Assembly (NCBI GenBank): GCA_900473045.1
Contig: UCKS01000002.1
Span: 24,579-88,578, forward strand
DNA from: Hyphomicrobiales bacterium
GTDB lineage: Bacteria > Pseudomonadota > Alphaproteobacteria > Rhizobiales > Rhizobiaceae
Reading direction: 5' to 3'
Length of the DNA: 64,000 nucleotides
Shown: positions 33,738 through 43,481 of the stretch, one piece after another
Position numbering within the stretch: position 1 is the first letter of the stretch
How the letters are laid out: each line of letters starts with the position of its first letter
Made by a program: the position numbers and the translations under genes
Notes under the pieces: model-generated
Seen by the model: the letters and a program-made list of their open reading frames with translations, nothing else
Told to the model about the DNA's origin: nothing
Databases searched by the model: none

Positions 33738-36143
33738 ATGCGATCGAAACCAGGCTTGCCGAAAATGAAACCCTATATGGGCCCCGCCGGCGGATGGGGC
33801 TCAGCAAAGTCCGTGACCGAAATCACACTCAGGGAGCACATCGCTTTAAGGGCGCCCGGTTTGCTTTCGGAGCAGAACAAGCCGGACGGCTATATGTGCG
33901 TGAGCTGCGCATGGGCAAAGCCCGCCAAAACCCACCCGCTCGAGTTCTGCGAAAACGGCGCAAAGGCAACCGCGTGGGAGGTCACCTCACGACGGGCCGA
34001 CCGGGCGTTTTTCGAAAACTACACGATCACTGAGCTGGAGCAATGGCCCGACCATGACCTCGAGGAACAGGGACGGCTGACCCATCCGATGCGCTGGGAC
34101 CCGGTCACGGATCAATATGTGCCCGTGACCTGGACCGAGGCCTTCGAGGAGATCAGCCGGGAACTGCGCGCGCTCGATCCGCGCCAAGTCGATTTCTATA
34201 CATCCGGCCGGGCATCGCTCGAGACAAGCTATATGTATCAGTTGTTTGCGCGCATGTATGGCAGCAACAACATGCCGGATAGTTCGAACATGTGTCACGA
34301 GAGCTCATCTGTGGCACTGCCTGAGAGCATCGGCGCGTCGGTTGGAACGGCTATTATTTCCGACTTCCAAAACACCGATTGTATCTTCTACATCGCTCAG
34401 AACGTCGGCACGTCCTCGCCTCGCCTGCTGCACGATCTCCAGGATGCCGTCGATCGCGGGGCAAAGATCGTTACTTTCAACCTGTTACGCGAACGCGGCC
34501 TTGAGCGCTTCGTCAATCCGCAGTCGCCCGTGCAGATGCTGACTGGCCAAGAAACCAGGATTTCCTCGCAGTATTATCAGGTGAACAATGGCGGCGACAT
34601 CGCCGCCCTGTTTGGCGTCTGCAAAGCCCTGATCGAGGCTGATGATGCGTTGACAGCATCCGGTGCAAGTCGCGTTGCAGGCGACGACGCCAAGCCAAAA
34701 GATTCCGACAATGCAGCGATGGTGGCATTTGCCGCCTCGATCGCGGCCGCAGACAAGAAGCATGTTCTGGATCACGACTTTATCCAGGAGCATACCACAG
34801 GCTTTGATAAGTTTGCGCAGGCCGCGCGGGGCCATCCGTGGGCGGAACTGGAGCGGGTATCCGGCCTCACCCGCGATGACATGATGCAGGCTGCGGCCAT
34901 CTACGCCAAAGCCGACGCGGTGCTGATGGTCTATGGCATGGGTCTCACCCAACAGCTCATGGGCGTCCAGAACGTTCACATGGTTTGCAATCTTGCCCTT
35001 TTGCGCGGCAATATTGGCAAGCCGGGCGCCAATATTTGCGCCGTGCGCGGACATTCGAACGTCCAGGGACAACGGACGGTCGGAATCACCGAGAAGCCGG
35101 GTCTGGCACCGCTCGACAAGCTGTCCGAACTCTATGGTTTTGAGCCACCACGCTGGACAGGCCGGTCGACCGTCGAAACATGCGAGGCGATCATGAACGG
35201 GCAGTCGCGGGCTTTTATTAGTCTTGGCGGCAACTTCTTGAAAGCGGTGCCCGACACCGATGCCATGGAAGCGGGATGGCGCAAGCTGCGCCTGAGTGTT
35301 CAAATCGCCACCAAGCTCAACCGCAGCCATGTCGTCCACGGTGAGATCGCTTATCTCTTGCCATGTCTTGGCCGCATCGAACGCGACGAGCAGGCAACGG
35401 GTCCCCAGGCAGTCTCGTTGGAAAGCTCAATCGCCCACTTCCATGGTTCGCGCGGAAAGACAAAGCCAGCAAGTCCAGAGCTGTTGTCAGAGCCTGCGAT
35501 CGTTGCTGGCATGGCAAAGGCGACGCTTGCCGAAAGCAGCGTTCCCTGGGACAGCTGGGTCGGCGATTATGCCGAGATCCGCGATGCGATCGAACGAACC
35601 TACCCGGAGACCTTCAAGGATTTCAACAAACGGCTGTTCAAGCCCGGAGGGTTTGCAAGGCCCTTGCCGGCGCGCGAACGCAAATGGGTGACCAAAAGCG
35701 GCAAGGCGAACTTCATCACGCCTGAGAAACTATTTCCTGACATGTCGACCTCTGGAAGCGCAGACATTCTGCATCTGGCGACGCTGCGATCCAACGATCA
35801 GTTCAACACGACGATCTACGGCTACAGCGATCGCTTTCGAGGGGTGGAGGGCACGCGAAGCATCGTCTTCATGAACCGGGAGGACATCACCCGGCTGGGC
35901 TTCATCGACGGGGAGACAGTGGACATGACGACGGCCATCGACGAGGAGACTGTGCGCAGAGTGACCGGGTTGCGGATCATCGCCTACGATATTCCCAAGG
36001 GCTGTTGCGGTGCCTATTATCCCGAAACCAATCCTCTTTTCCCGCTGGCGCATCATGATCCGAAGTCGAAAACCCCGGCCTATAAACTGCTTCCCGTACG
36101 CCTGAGCCGATCCATCGAGACAAGCGATCACAGACAATACTGA
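33738..36143 (+). CDS. FdhF/YdeP-family molybdopterin oxidoreductase
   Basis: 801 residues. N-terminal MKPYMGPAGGWGSAKSV and CVSCAWAKP (two Cys) are typical of the YdeP branch of formate-dehydrogenase-like proteins. Molybdopterin-domain motifs: TSGRASLETSYMYQLFARMYG, NMCHESSSVAL, VYGMGLTQ, NIGKPGANICAVRGHSNVQG, then the C-terminal MoaB/ADC-like barrel (FMNREDITRLGFIDGE). No Tat signal, so cytoplasmic. Reaction unproven; E. coli YdeP is linked to acid resistance. It heads the cytochrome/caa3 cluster, 21 bp before the next gene, and may feed electrons into it. Confidence 0.88.
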   Translation: MRSKPGLPKMKPYMGPAGGWGSAKSVTEITLREHIALRAPGLLSEQNKPDGYMCVSCAWAKPAKTHPLEFCENGAKATAWEVTSRRADRAFFENYTITELEQWPDHDLEEQGRLTHPMRWDPVTDQYVPVTWTEAFEEISRELRALDPRQVDFYTSGRASLETSYMYQLFARMYGSNNMPDSSNMCHESSSVALPESIGASVGTAIISDFQNTDCIFYIAQNVGTSSPRLLHDLQDAVDRGAKIVTFNLLRERGLERFVNPQSPVQMLTGQETRISSQYYQVNNGGDIAALFGVCKALIEADDALTASGASRVAGDDAKPKDSDNAAMVAFAASIAAADKKHVLDHDFIQEHTTGFDKFAQAARGHPWAELERVSGLTRDDMMQAAAIYAKADAVLMVYGMGLTQQLMGVQNVHMVCNLALLRGNIGKPGANICAVRGHSNVQGQRTVGITEKPGLAPLDKLSELYGFEPPRWTGRSTVETCEAIMNGQSRAFISLGGNFLKAVPDTDAMEAGWRKLRLSVQIATKLNRSHVVHGEIAYLLPCLGRIERDEQATGPQAVSLESSIAHFHGSRGKTKPASPELLSEPAIVAGMAKATLAESSVPWDSWVGDYAEIRDAIERTYPETFKDFNKRLFKPGGFARPLPARERKWVTKSGKANFITPEKLFPDMSTSGSADILHLATLRSNDQFNTTIYGYSDRFRGVEGTRSIVFMNREDITRLGFIDGETVDMTTAIDEETVRRVTGLRIIAYDIPKGCCGAYYPETNPLFPLAHHDPKSKTPAYKLLPVRLSRSIETSDHRQY

Positions 36144-36164
36144 AAAAAGGGCGAGGCGTATACC

Positions 36165-36764
36165 ATGGTCAGGGGGAGGACGCTTGCAAACCGGCTGCTT
36201 TTGACATCGGCACTTCTGGCCTTGACTGTTGGCTGCGGTTTTTTAGGCTGGATGCGCCAGCCCCGGGAGCTTCGCACTAATCCACCTGTTCTTGCAGATC
36301 TTTCCCGGTTCCGCCTGATGTCCAACGGCATTGGCGGCGCTCCGCCCGAAAGCTATTTTGCCGAGGCTGAACCTTACGAAAACGACGCCTATAATCTTAG
36401 CCAGGGCAAGCGGCTCTATACGTGGTTCGGCTGCGCAGCTTGTCACGGCGACGGGCGTGGCGCCGCCGGGCCGTCGTTTCTGGACGGATGGTGGCTTTAC
36501 GGTCCCGAGATGGTGTCGATTGTCGCATCGATCCGCGACGGCCGGCCGCATGGAATGCCGGCCTTTCGAGACCGGATGACCATCGAGCAGATCTGGCAGC
36601 TCGCAGGCTATGTGCAGACGATCGGCGCCTACTCCGCCAAGGTCGCGGCAACAGGGCGAAACGACGGACCCCAGACCCGCCCTTCCGAAAATCGCGCGCC
36701 GGCAGTGATGCTCTTCGAAGAGGGACCGGTTGGCGTCAATCCGGACCAGGGGCCATCCCCATGA
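36165..36764 (+). CDS. Membrane-anchored monoheme cytochrome c
   Basis: 199 residues: N-terminal hydrophobic anchor with a lipobox-like LTVGC, then CAACH heme site near 91, GDGRGAAGPSF and a distal Met candidate (HGMPAFRDRM). Exported electron carrier. Its stop overlaps the oxidase subunit II start (ATGA), tying it to the oxidase. Confidence 0.87.
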   Translation: MVRGRTLANRLLLTSALLALTVGCGFLGWMRQPRELRTNPPVLADLSRFRLMSNGIGGAPPESYFAEAEPYENDAYNLSQGKRLYTWFGCAACHGDGRGAAGPSFLDGWWLYGPEMVSIVASIRDGRPHGMPAFRDRMTIEQIWQLAGYVQTIGAYSAKVAATGRNDGPQTRPSENRAPAVMLFEEGPVGVNPDQGPSP

Positions 36765-37750
36765 GAATGAGCCCGATCATTTGGATGTCGACGATAGCGA
36801 TCATCTCCGGATGCACCGGCAATCAGTCGGCGATCAATCCGAAGGGCGCTCCTGCCATCCACATTGCCCATCTGATGAGCGGCATTGTCGCGGTCTGTAC
36901 ATTGGTCTGGCTGCTAGTGATGGTGATGCTGGTTTGGGCGTTGTTGCGCAAACGATCCGATGCCGGCGAGCAAGCCCGTGAAAGAGGGTTGACGACGACC
37001 GTATCGGCGGCCGTTGGGGCTACAGCCGTGATTATCGCGGGCATGACGATTGCAAGCTTTTATACAACGCGCGATATCGGCATCCCGGGAGAAGCAGCGC
37101 TGACGATCACCGTCAGAGGGCAGCAATGGTGGTGGCAGGTGATCTACGCCGATCCAGATCCTGCACTTACCTTCCAGACCGCCAACGAAATCCATATCCC
37201 CGTTGGGCGGGATGTGCACGTCCAGCTGGAAAGCACCGATGTGGTGCATTCGTTTTGGGTCCCCAGCCTTGCCGGCAAACAGGACCTCGTGCCGGGACGC
37301 ACCAACAGCCTTCTTTTGCGCGCCGAGCGGCCGGGTATCTATCGTGGACAATGCGCTGAATTCTGCGGGTTGCAGCACACCCATATGGCGATGATGGTGA
37401 TTGCGGAGGACCCCGAGTCCTTTGAACGCTGGGCAGTCGCACAACGCGGGAACAGCGTCAATCCAGGCAAACCCGACGCCGTCGCCGGCCAAGTTGCGTT
37501 TATCGCAAAACCCTGCGCCGCCTGCCATACGGTTCGCGGAACGCCAGCGATGGGCACCACCGGGCCCGATCTCACCCATGTCGGCAGCCGAAAGACGATA
37601 GCGGCCGGCTTGCTTGAGACGACACGCGGGTCGCTTGCGGCCTGGATCGCCGATCCGCAGACATTGAAACCTGGAAACAACATGCCGATGGTGCCGCTAA
37701 CCAGCGTTGAGCTGAAAAACATCTCCGCCTATATGGAGAGTCTCAAATGA
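36761..37750 (+). CDS. ctaC: Cytochrome c oxidase subunit II with C-terminal cytochrome c (caa3 type)
   Basis: 329 residues. Lipoprotein-like start (ISGC), two membrane helices, then the CuA domain: HSFWVPSLAGKQD and the ligand cluster GQCAEFCGLQHTHM (two Cys, Glu, His, Met). The C-terminal fused cytochrome c has CAACH near 255 and a Met in GNNMPM. Couples cytochrome c oxidation to the binuclear centre of subunit I. Overlaps neighbours on both sides by 4 bp. Confidence 0.95.
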   Translation: MRMSPIIWMSTIAIISGCTGNQSAINPKGAPAIHIAHLMSGIVAVCTLVWLLVMVMLVWALLRKRSDAGEQARERGLTTTVSAAVGATAVIIAGMTIASFYTTRDIGIPGEAALTITVRGQQWWWQVIYADPDPALTFQTANEIHIPVGRDVHVQLESTDVVHSFWVPSLAGKQDLVPGRTNSLLLRAERPGIYRGQCAEFCGLQHTHMAMMVIAEDPESFERWAVAQRGNSVNPGKPDAVAGQVAFIAKPCAACHTVRGTPAMGTTGPDLTHVGSRKTIAAGLLETTRGSLAAWIADPQTLKPGNNMPMVPLTSVELKNISAYMESLK

Positions 37751-39660
37751 CCCCGTTAGACAACGTCGCGGACCTGCGCGATACGGACTTAAACGATGTC
37801 GAGCTGGACCGACGGCTGGCATCCACATGGGCGACGCCGAAAGGAGTTTGGGGTGCGCTCTCGACGGTCGATCACAAGATCATCGGTCGTCGGTATATAA
37901 TCACTGCCTTTGTCTTTCTGGCGCTCGGTGGAATACTGTCGCTCGCAATGCGGCTCCAGCTGGCGCAACCCGAAGCCCGGTTTATCGGCCCGGATCGTTA
38001 CAACCAGATCTTTACAATGCACGGCACGAACATGATGTTTCTGTTTGCGGTGCCCGTCATGGAGGCGATGGCCGTCTACCTCGTGCCGCTGATGGTCGGC
38101 ACCCGTAACATCGCCTTTCCCCGCCTCAATGCCTTCTCCTACTGGATGTATCTCGCCGGCGGACTGCTGCTGTGGATCGCCTTTGCAATCGATACGGGTC
38201 CTGACGTCGGATGGTTTGCCGACGTGCCATTGTCCGGCCCGCAATATGCTGCGGGTAAGCGCGCCGACATCTGGGCGCAGATGATCACCTTTACTGAAGT
38301 ATCGGCGCTTGCCGTCGCCGTCGAACTCGTCGTCACCGTGTTTAAGCAGCGAGCGCCGGGTATGTCGCTAGACCAGATCCCCTTGTTCGTGTGGTCGATG
38401 CTGGTCACATCGTTTCTGATCATCATGGCGATGCCTGCCATCATGATCGCCAGTACGGCCCTTATTCTCGACCGGCTTGTCGGGACGCAATTCTTCAATC
38501 CGGCCGAGGGTGGGGACGTGCTGCTCTGGCAGCATCTTTTCTGGTTTTTCGGCCATCCCGAAGTCTACATCATCTTCCTGCCGGCGGTGGGCATGGTCTC
38601 GACGATCGTCGCCACCTTCACGCGGCGCCCGGTGTTTGGCTATCTCGGGATGGTGATGGCCCTGATTGCCACCGGCATTCTCGCATTCGGGCTATGGGTC
38701 CACCATATGTTCGTCGCCGGTCTCCCGCGGCTGGGGGAAAGCTTTTTCACGGCCTCCAGCATGGCCATCGCCATTCCGTCCGGCCTTCAGATATTCTGCT
38801 GGCTGGCGACGATCTGGGCCGGTAGACCGGTGTTCAAAACACCGTTCCTGTTCGTGATCGGCTTCATGGTGATCTTCGTCATCGGCGGGATGACGGGGGT
38901 CATGGTAGCATCCGTCCCCTTCGACACGCAGGTTCACGACACCTATTTCGTGGTTGCCCATTTTCACTATGTCCTGGTCGGCGGCGCGGTCTTCCCCTTG
39001 CTTGGCGCCATTTACTACTGGTTCCCGAAAATCACCGGCCGCATGATGAACGAAACCATTGGCCGCTGGGCATTCGGGTTGATCTTCACCGGTTTCAACC
39101 TGACCTTTTTTCCCATGCATATTCTCGGGCTCCAGGGCATGCCGCGCCGCATCTACACCTATCAGCCGGAGATGCCTTGGTCGGGCCTCAACATGTTCGT
39201 CAGCCTGAGCGCCGTCATCCTTGCAGCCGGTTTCCTGCTGTTCTTCATCGACGCCATCCGCAGTGCCCTGTCCGGACCGGTAGCGCCTGCCAATCCCTGG
39301 TGCGCATCGACGCTGGAATGGGCGACGTCGTCGCCGCCCCCGGCGTATAACTTCAGCCGGATGCCGGTGGTCGGCAGTCTCGAACCGCTGGTTGACAACT
39401 CCGGCGCGCTTCCGGTGGCAAGCGGCCTCTTCGTCGATCGCCGCGAATTGGTGGTGACCAGCGTCGTTGGAGCGCTTCCGGAGGCGCGCGAATCCTCGCC
39501 TGGCGATTCGATCTGGCCGCTCTGGTCTGCACTTGCCACGACCGTCCTCCTGATCTGGTCGATATTTACGCCCTGGGCGGTGGTCTGGGGATCCGTTCCC
39601 CTGGCTATTGCCCTGACGGGCTGGTTCTGGCCGAAGGGCACGAAGGAGGACGACGCATGA
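37747..39660 (+). CDS. ctaD: Cytochrome c oxidase subunit I
   Basis: 637 residues, twelve-helix heme-copper oxidase core plus a C-terminal extension. Signature WFFGHPEVYIIFLPAVGM (CuB His and cross-linked Tyr), HHMFVAGLP (two CuB His), HDTYFVVAHFHYVL (heme His residues) and the low-spin heme His in FTMHGTNMMF. A-type oxidase by the PEVYI motif. Confidence 0.96.
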   Translation: MTPLDNVADLRDTDLNDVELDRRLASTWATPKGVWGALSTVDHKIIGRRYIITAFVFLALGGILSLAMRLQLAQPEARFIGPDRYNQIFTMHGTNMMFLFAVPVMEAMAVYLVPLMVGTRNIAFPRLNAFSYWMYLAGGLLLWIAFAIDTGPDVGWFADVPLSGPQYAAGKRADIWAQMITFTEVSALAVAVELVVTVFKQRAPGMSLDQIPLFVWSMLVTSFLIIMAMPAIMIASTALILDRLVGTQFFNPAEGGDVLLWQHLFWFFGHPEVYIIFLPAVGMVSTIVATFTRRPVFGYLGMVMALIATGILAFGLWVHHMFVAGLPRLGESFFTASSMAIAIPSGLQIFCWLATIWAGRPVFKTPFLFVIGFMVIFVIGGMTGVMVASVPFDTQVHDTYFVVAHFHYVLVGGAVFPLLGAIYYWFPKITGRMMNETIGRWAFGLIFTGFNLTFFPMHILGLQGMPRRIYTYQPEMPWSGLNMFVSLSAVILAAGFLLFFIDAIRSALSGPVAPANPWCASTLEWATSSPPPAYNFSRMPVVGSLEPLVDNSGALPVASGLFVDRRELVVTSVVGALPEARESSPGDSIWPLWSALATTVLLIWSIFTPWAVVWGSVPLAIALTGWFWPKGTKEDDA

Positions 39661-40259
39661 AACAGACCATCGTGCTCGATCTGTCGAAACTTCCCCCCCA
39701 TGGCCTTGGTACCGCCAGCCTGACCTGGTGGGGAACGCTTGCCTTCATGTTGATCGAAGGGACGGGTTTTGCACTTGCCATCGCCGTCTATCTCTACCTG
39801 ATGAGCCTGGCGCCGCAGTGGCCGCTTCATGCGCCCGCACCCGATCTATTGGCGGGCACGGTGCTGACCTTGCTTTTGATCGCAAGCCTGTTCCCCAACA
39901 TTCTTGTTGCACGCTGGGCGAAAGCGCAGGATTTGCGAAAAGTCCGCATCGGGCTCATTGTCATGTCTCTCCTCGGCATAGCACCTTTGATCGTGCGCGT
40001 TTTCGAGTTTCCGGCAATGCATCTCAATTGGGACCAGAACGCCTATGGCTCGATCGTCTGGGTAATGCTCGGGCTTCATACGACACACATTCTGACCGAC
40101 CTGATCGACACGCTGGTTTTGACCGCCCTCATGTTTTCCAGGCATGGCGACAATCCGCGCCGCTACGGCGATATCAGCGACAATGCCATGTACTGGAACT
40201 TCGTGGTGGCGACCTGGTTGCCCATGTATATCTGTCTCTATTGGGTACCGCGCCTATGA
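39657..40259 (+). CDS. ctaE: Cytochrome c oxidase subunit III
   Basis: 200 residues, about five membrane helices, with the subunit III pattern WWGTLAFMLIEGTGFALA, FEFPAMHLNWDQNAYGSIVW and GLHTTHILTDLI, ending NAMYWNFVVATWLPMYICLY. Shorter than the usual seven-helix form, as in other caa3/ba3-like clusters. 4-bp overlap with ctaD. Confidence 0.9.
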   Translation: MKQTIVLDLSKLPPHGLGTASLTWWGTLAFMLIEGTGFALAIAVYLYLMSLAPQWPLHAPAPDLLAGTVLTLLLIASLFPNILVARWAKAQDLRKVRIGLIVMSLLGIAPLIVRVFEFPAMHLNWDQNAYGSIVWVMLGLHTTHILTDLIDTLVLTALMFSRHGDNPRRYGDISDNAMYWNFVVATWLPMYICLYWVPRL

Positions 40260-40564
40260 CGAGAACCTGGATGCGATATGGCGGACTTTCCGTCCCGCCT
40301 CTGGCCTGGGCCGTGGGGACGCAGCTTGGCCAGATCACCCCCTATATCGATTGCCGTCAACAGATGGTTTGGACACCCGCCTTTTGCTCGGCCCTCTTGT
40401 TGATTTCTGTTGCGGGCACCGCTGCCTCGCGCCTCGCGCCGCCCCCCGTCGGGCCGACTGAGCGGTTTGTCGTCGATGCGGCGGTTCTGATTGCGTCCGC
40501 CTTTGTCTTTGCGCTGGTATTGCAGGGAGCGGCGTCGATGCTGCTGGATCCATGTCAGCACTAA
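40256..40564 (+). CDS. Small membrane protein of the oxidase operon
   Basis: 102 residues, three hydrophobic helices (LSVPPLAWAVGTQLGQI, AFCSALLLISVAGTAA, VLIASAFVFALVLQG). Overlaps ctaE by 4 bp and the CtaG gene by 13 bp, so it belongs to the operon. I do not recognise the family; possibly a subunit IV-like or assembly protein. Confidence 0.75.
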   Translation: MTRTWMRYGGLSVPPLAWAVGTQLGQITPYIDCRQQMVWTPAFCSALLLISVAGTAASRLAPPPVGPTERFVVDAAVLIASAFVFALVLQGAASMLLDPCQH

Positions 40565-41421
40565 TATGCGCGCTGATCTTTCTAACGATAGCTGCGCCGG
40601 TAATGGCGCATGGTGACGATGATCACGCGGCGACCTTGAGCTGGACGTTCGATCCGTGGATCGTGCTACCGGTTGCCATGATCAGCCTTCTCTATGTTTC
40701 AGGACACATCAAGCTTTCGCGCCGGTCACGTCTCTCTGGTCCAATGCGTTGGCAAGACCTGTTCTTCTGCTGCGGAATGCTGACTTTGGCGGGTGCTCTC
40801 ATCTCCCCACTGCATTGGCTCGGAGAGCACCTTTTTACCTTTCATATGATCGAACACGAGGTCGTCATGGCCGTCTCTGCACCACTGATCGTGCTTGCGC
40901 GCCCGGTGGGCCTTCTCTTGTGGGGACTGCCAAGGCGAGCGCGCCGGGCGATTGGCACCCTTATGGCGTCTCCTTCCATCCGCCGGGCATGGGACTGGTG
41001 TGCCGGCGGCGGGGGCGCGACGGTCATTCACGGCGCGGCCATCTGGGGATGGCACCTGCCTTTTCTTTTCGACGCCGCGGTCACAAGCACCACCATGCAT
41101 CGCCTTCAACACCTAAGCTTCTTTGTGACCGCGCTGCTGTTCTGGTGGGCGGTGGTCTGGAAAAGTGAATATGGCACTGCCGCCTGGCACCTGTTCACCA
41201 CGATGATACACACTGGTATTCTGGGCGCCCTGATGGCCCTGTCGCCCCGCGTGCTTTATGCGGCCCAGACCAAGACCGCGTCTGACTGGGGACTGACACC
41301 GCTGGAAGACCAGCAGCTCGCGGGCATGATCATGTGGGTACCGGCCGGGACGATTTATGCGGCGGCGGCCCTGACGATGACAGCTCTATGGGTCGGCCGC
41401 TCCAGCAAGGGAGGAACCTAA
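40552..41421 (+). CDS. caa3_CtaG-family membrane protein
   Basis: 289 residues with a cleavable-looking start (ending VMAHGDDDHA) and six or seven helices. Family motifs SPLHWLGEHLFTFHMIEHE, WGWHLPFLFDAA and HRLQHLSFFVTALLFWW carry conserved His. CtaG proteins of this type support caa3 oxidase, probably copper delivery or assembly. Confidence 0.9.
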   Translation: MSALICALIFLTIAAPVMAHGDDDHAATLSWTFDPWIVLPVAMISLLYVSGHIKLSRRSRLSGPMRWQDLFFCCGMLTLAGALISPLHWLGEHLFTFHMIEHEVVMAVSAPLIVLARPVGLLLWGLPRRARRAIGTLMASPSIRRAWDWCAGGGGATVIHGAAIWGWHLPFLFDAAVTSTTMHRLQHLSFFVTALLFWWAVVWKSEYGTAAWHLFTTMIHTGILGALMALSPRVLYAAQTKTASDWGLTPLEDQQLAGMIMWVPAGTIYAAAALTMTALWVGRSSKGGT

Positions 41422-41422
41422 T

Positions 41423-41842
41423 ATGCCCGATGTGCTCGGCAATCCCTCGCTTCGAAAGGTTCTTCTTGTGGGCGCCGGCATTCTGGCCGGCGTGGCGACG
41501 TTTGTCGTGGCAGACGTCCTGCACGACAACCATACGAAAGCCACGACAGCCATGGCGCTGACTACCGGCGACGCTGCCCGGGCACCGGCGATCTTTCGAC
41601 GTTATGGATGTTCCGGCTGTCACGCAATCCCTGGCATCCCGGGCGCCGACGGGGTCGTCGGCGCACCGCTTTCGGATTTTACCAGGCGCGTCTATATCGC
41701 CGGCGTCCTGAAGAACAATTCCGATAATCTCGTCACATGGATCGTTTCACCGCAGCAGGTTTCGCCGCAAAGCGCGATGCCCGATACAGGGATATCGCCG
41801 CAGGAGGCAAAAGACCTCGCCGCTTACCTCTACGCACATTGA
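41423..41842 (+). CDS. Membrane-anchored cytochrome c
   Basis: 139 residues: one N-terminal helix (VLLVGAGILAGVATFVVAD), then CSGCH near 66 and a Met in SAMPDTG. Last gene of the oxidase operon, one base after the CtaG stop; converges with the diheme cytochrome gene. Confidence 0.88.
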   Translation: MPDVLGNPSLRKVLLVGAGILAGVATFVVADVLHDNHTKATTAMALTTGDAARAPAIFRRYGCSGCHAIPGIPGADGVVGAPLSDFTRRVYIAGVLKNNSDNLVTWIVSPQQVSPQSAMPDTGISPQEAKDLAAYLYAH

Positions 41843-42763
41843 TTATGGACGCGGGGTCGGCAAAGGCGGGAGCGACTTGATATAGCGCGCGATCGCCGCA
41901 CGGTCGCCCGTGGGCAGCATCGCAGTGTTTGTCACCACGTCCGCCATCGATGATCCCACGCGACCATGGCCTGGCGTATCGCCTGACGTTAGGGTCTTTG
42001 CGATATCCGCCTCGCTCCAGTCACCCAGCCTATCTTGGGTAATGTTTGGAACGAAGCCTGTTCCCTGGGGATCCACGCCCCCGGCAAACCGTGTGGCCCT
42101 TCGGATCGCGCCAAACACGTTCCGGCTGGAATGGCACTCGGCGCAATGGCTCAGGCTTTCGACCAGGTAAGCGCCGCGATCGTGCAACGGATCACCGGTA
42201 AATCGGGCCCCCGTCTGATGCTCCTGAAAAAACAGCAGCTTCCAAAAACCCACGAACCTTCGGATGCGAAACAGGACCGACGGGTGGTGCAGCGGTGCGC
42301 GACCGGAGACCTTTGGGAGGGTCATCAAATAGGCATGGAGATCCTTTACATCAGCAACCGTCATGCCCGTGAAACTCGTATAGGGAAAAGACGGGTAATA
42401 GTGCTGGCCTTTGGGTGACACGCCGCCGATGAGCGCGTTGGCAAGATCCACCACCGTCCATTCGCCGATGCCGTCGATGGCATCGGGGGAAATGTTCGGC
42501 GGCCGGAATGTCCCGAAGGGGGAAGCGAGCGCCAGCCCTCCGCCAAGCCTCAGGCGGTCAGGTTGCCCCGGAGTTGCGTGACAGGAAGCGCAATCGCCAG
42601 CGTTGAAAACAAGTTGGCCGCGAACCGGATCTCCCGACCCTTCGAATTGGCGATCTCCTGGCGCAAACGGTGGGCTGGCCCTGGTCACGACCCAACCGGC
42701 CGCCACTGCCAAGAGGCCGGCACCAAAGACGATCGCTAAGCCGTACTTCCACCCCACACGCAT
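41843..42763 (-). CDS. Diheme cytochrome c
   Basis: 306 residues from ATG 42763 (GGAGAG upstream). Membrane-anchor helix, then CASCH near 60 and CAECH near 210, with later Met candidates (SSMADV, TAMLPTG). Resembles the cytochrome subunits of periplasmic alcohol or sugar dehydrogenases. Convergent with, and abutting, the oxidase operon. Confidence 0.88.
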   Translation of the reverse strand: MRVGWKYGLAIVFGAGLLAVAAGWVVTRASPPFAPGDRQFEGSGDPVRGQLVFNAGDCASCHATPGQPDRLRLGGGLALASPFGTFRPPNISPDAIDGIGEWTVVDLANALIGGVSPKGQHYYPSFPYTSFTGMTVADVKDLHAYLMTLPKVSGRAPLHHPSVLFRIRRFVGFWKLLFFQEHQTGARFTGDPLHDRGAYLVESLSHCAECHSSRNVFGAIRRATRFAGGVDPQGTGFVPNITQDRLGDWSEADIAKTLTSGDTPGHGRVGSSMADVVTNTAMLPTGDRAAIARYIKSLPPLPTPRP

Positions 42764-42841
42764 ATTCTCTCCAGCAACCACCACGCTTCGACCGTCAGGC
42801 AGCGAACCTCAAAAATTGCTCGGTCGCCATCACCATTTCGT

Positions 42842-43419
42842 TTATATCTTGCGGAGAAAGTCCTCCGTTGACGAGATTTCCAATTACACAGAGAAACGAT
42901 CGCCTAGCAATTCGAGCGAAGCGTCGTGGGTATCATCCGCTCCACTACAGACGGCATCTTTCAAAGGATCACGCGGTAGCCAAGGTCGATAGCTCCAAGG
43001 GCCGCAGCCAGGACACACACATCGGTCTCCCCGCCCGAGATCGCGAGAGCCTCCACCCCCTCCCCCGCCAAGACACGGTGAAGTTCGCCGGTAATCCATG
43101 GAGAATATGTCATCTTGTCGAAGATCCGGGCCGGCGGAACCAAGGCCTTCAATGACGGGACGAGATCGACCATTTCCGGACCCAGCCGATCCAGGGTCAT
43201 GTTGTCCCATTTCTGGTAGTAGCTGCGCCACATGCCTGGCATATCCTCTGCTCGCGTGGGCGGCACGAAACGCGTGAACACCGTGCGCTTCGGATGGCGC
43301 TGCGCGACTTCCTGTACCTGAGGCAAGACGTCTCTCATCCATGGGACATGCCAGGGCGTCTACTCTGCAAAGATTCGCGGCATATCAATGCACAAGTGGA
43401 TCCAGTGACTGTCTTTCAT
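42842..43419 (-). pseudogene. Isochorismatase-family hydrolase, decayed
   Basis: From ATG 43419 it reads MKDSHWIHLCIDMPRIFAE then TAG where the intact copy has Asp, continues TPWHVPWMRDVLPQV to GGETDVCVLAAALGAIDLGY, loses one T near 42963 (needed for LLKDAVCSGADDTHD), and has TAA for Gln after DRFSV before ending at 42842. Three lesions; the catalytic Cys is still encoded. EcfG-type promoter intact. Confidence 0.85.
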
Positions 43420-43439
43420 CATTTCCTCCGTCCGACGCG

Positions 43440-43464
43440 AACCATCATCACAGACGTTGGTTCC
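43440..43464 (-). promoter_or_regulatory. EcfG-type promoter before isochorismatase pseudogene
   Basis: Minus strand GGAAC (43464-43460), 17 bases, GTT (43442-43440). Confidence 0.75.
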
Positions 43465-43481
43465 ACGTGACGGGCAAAGCT

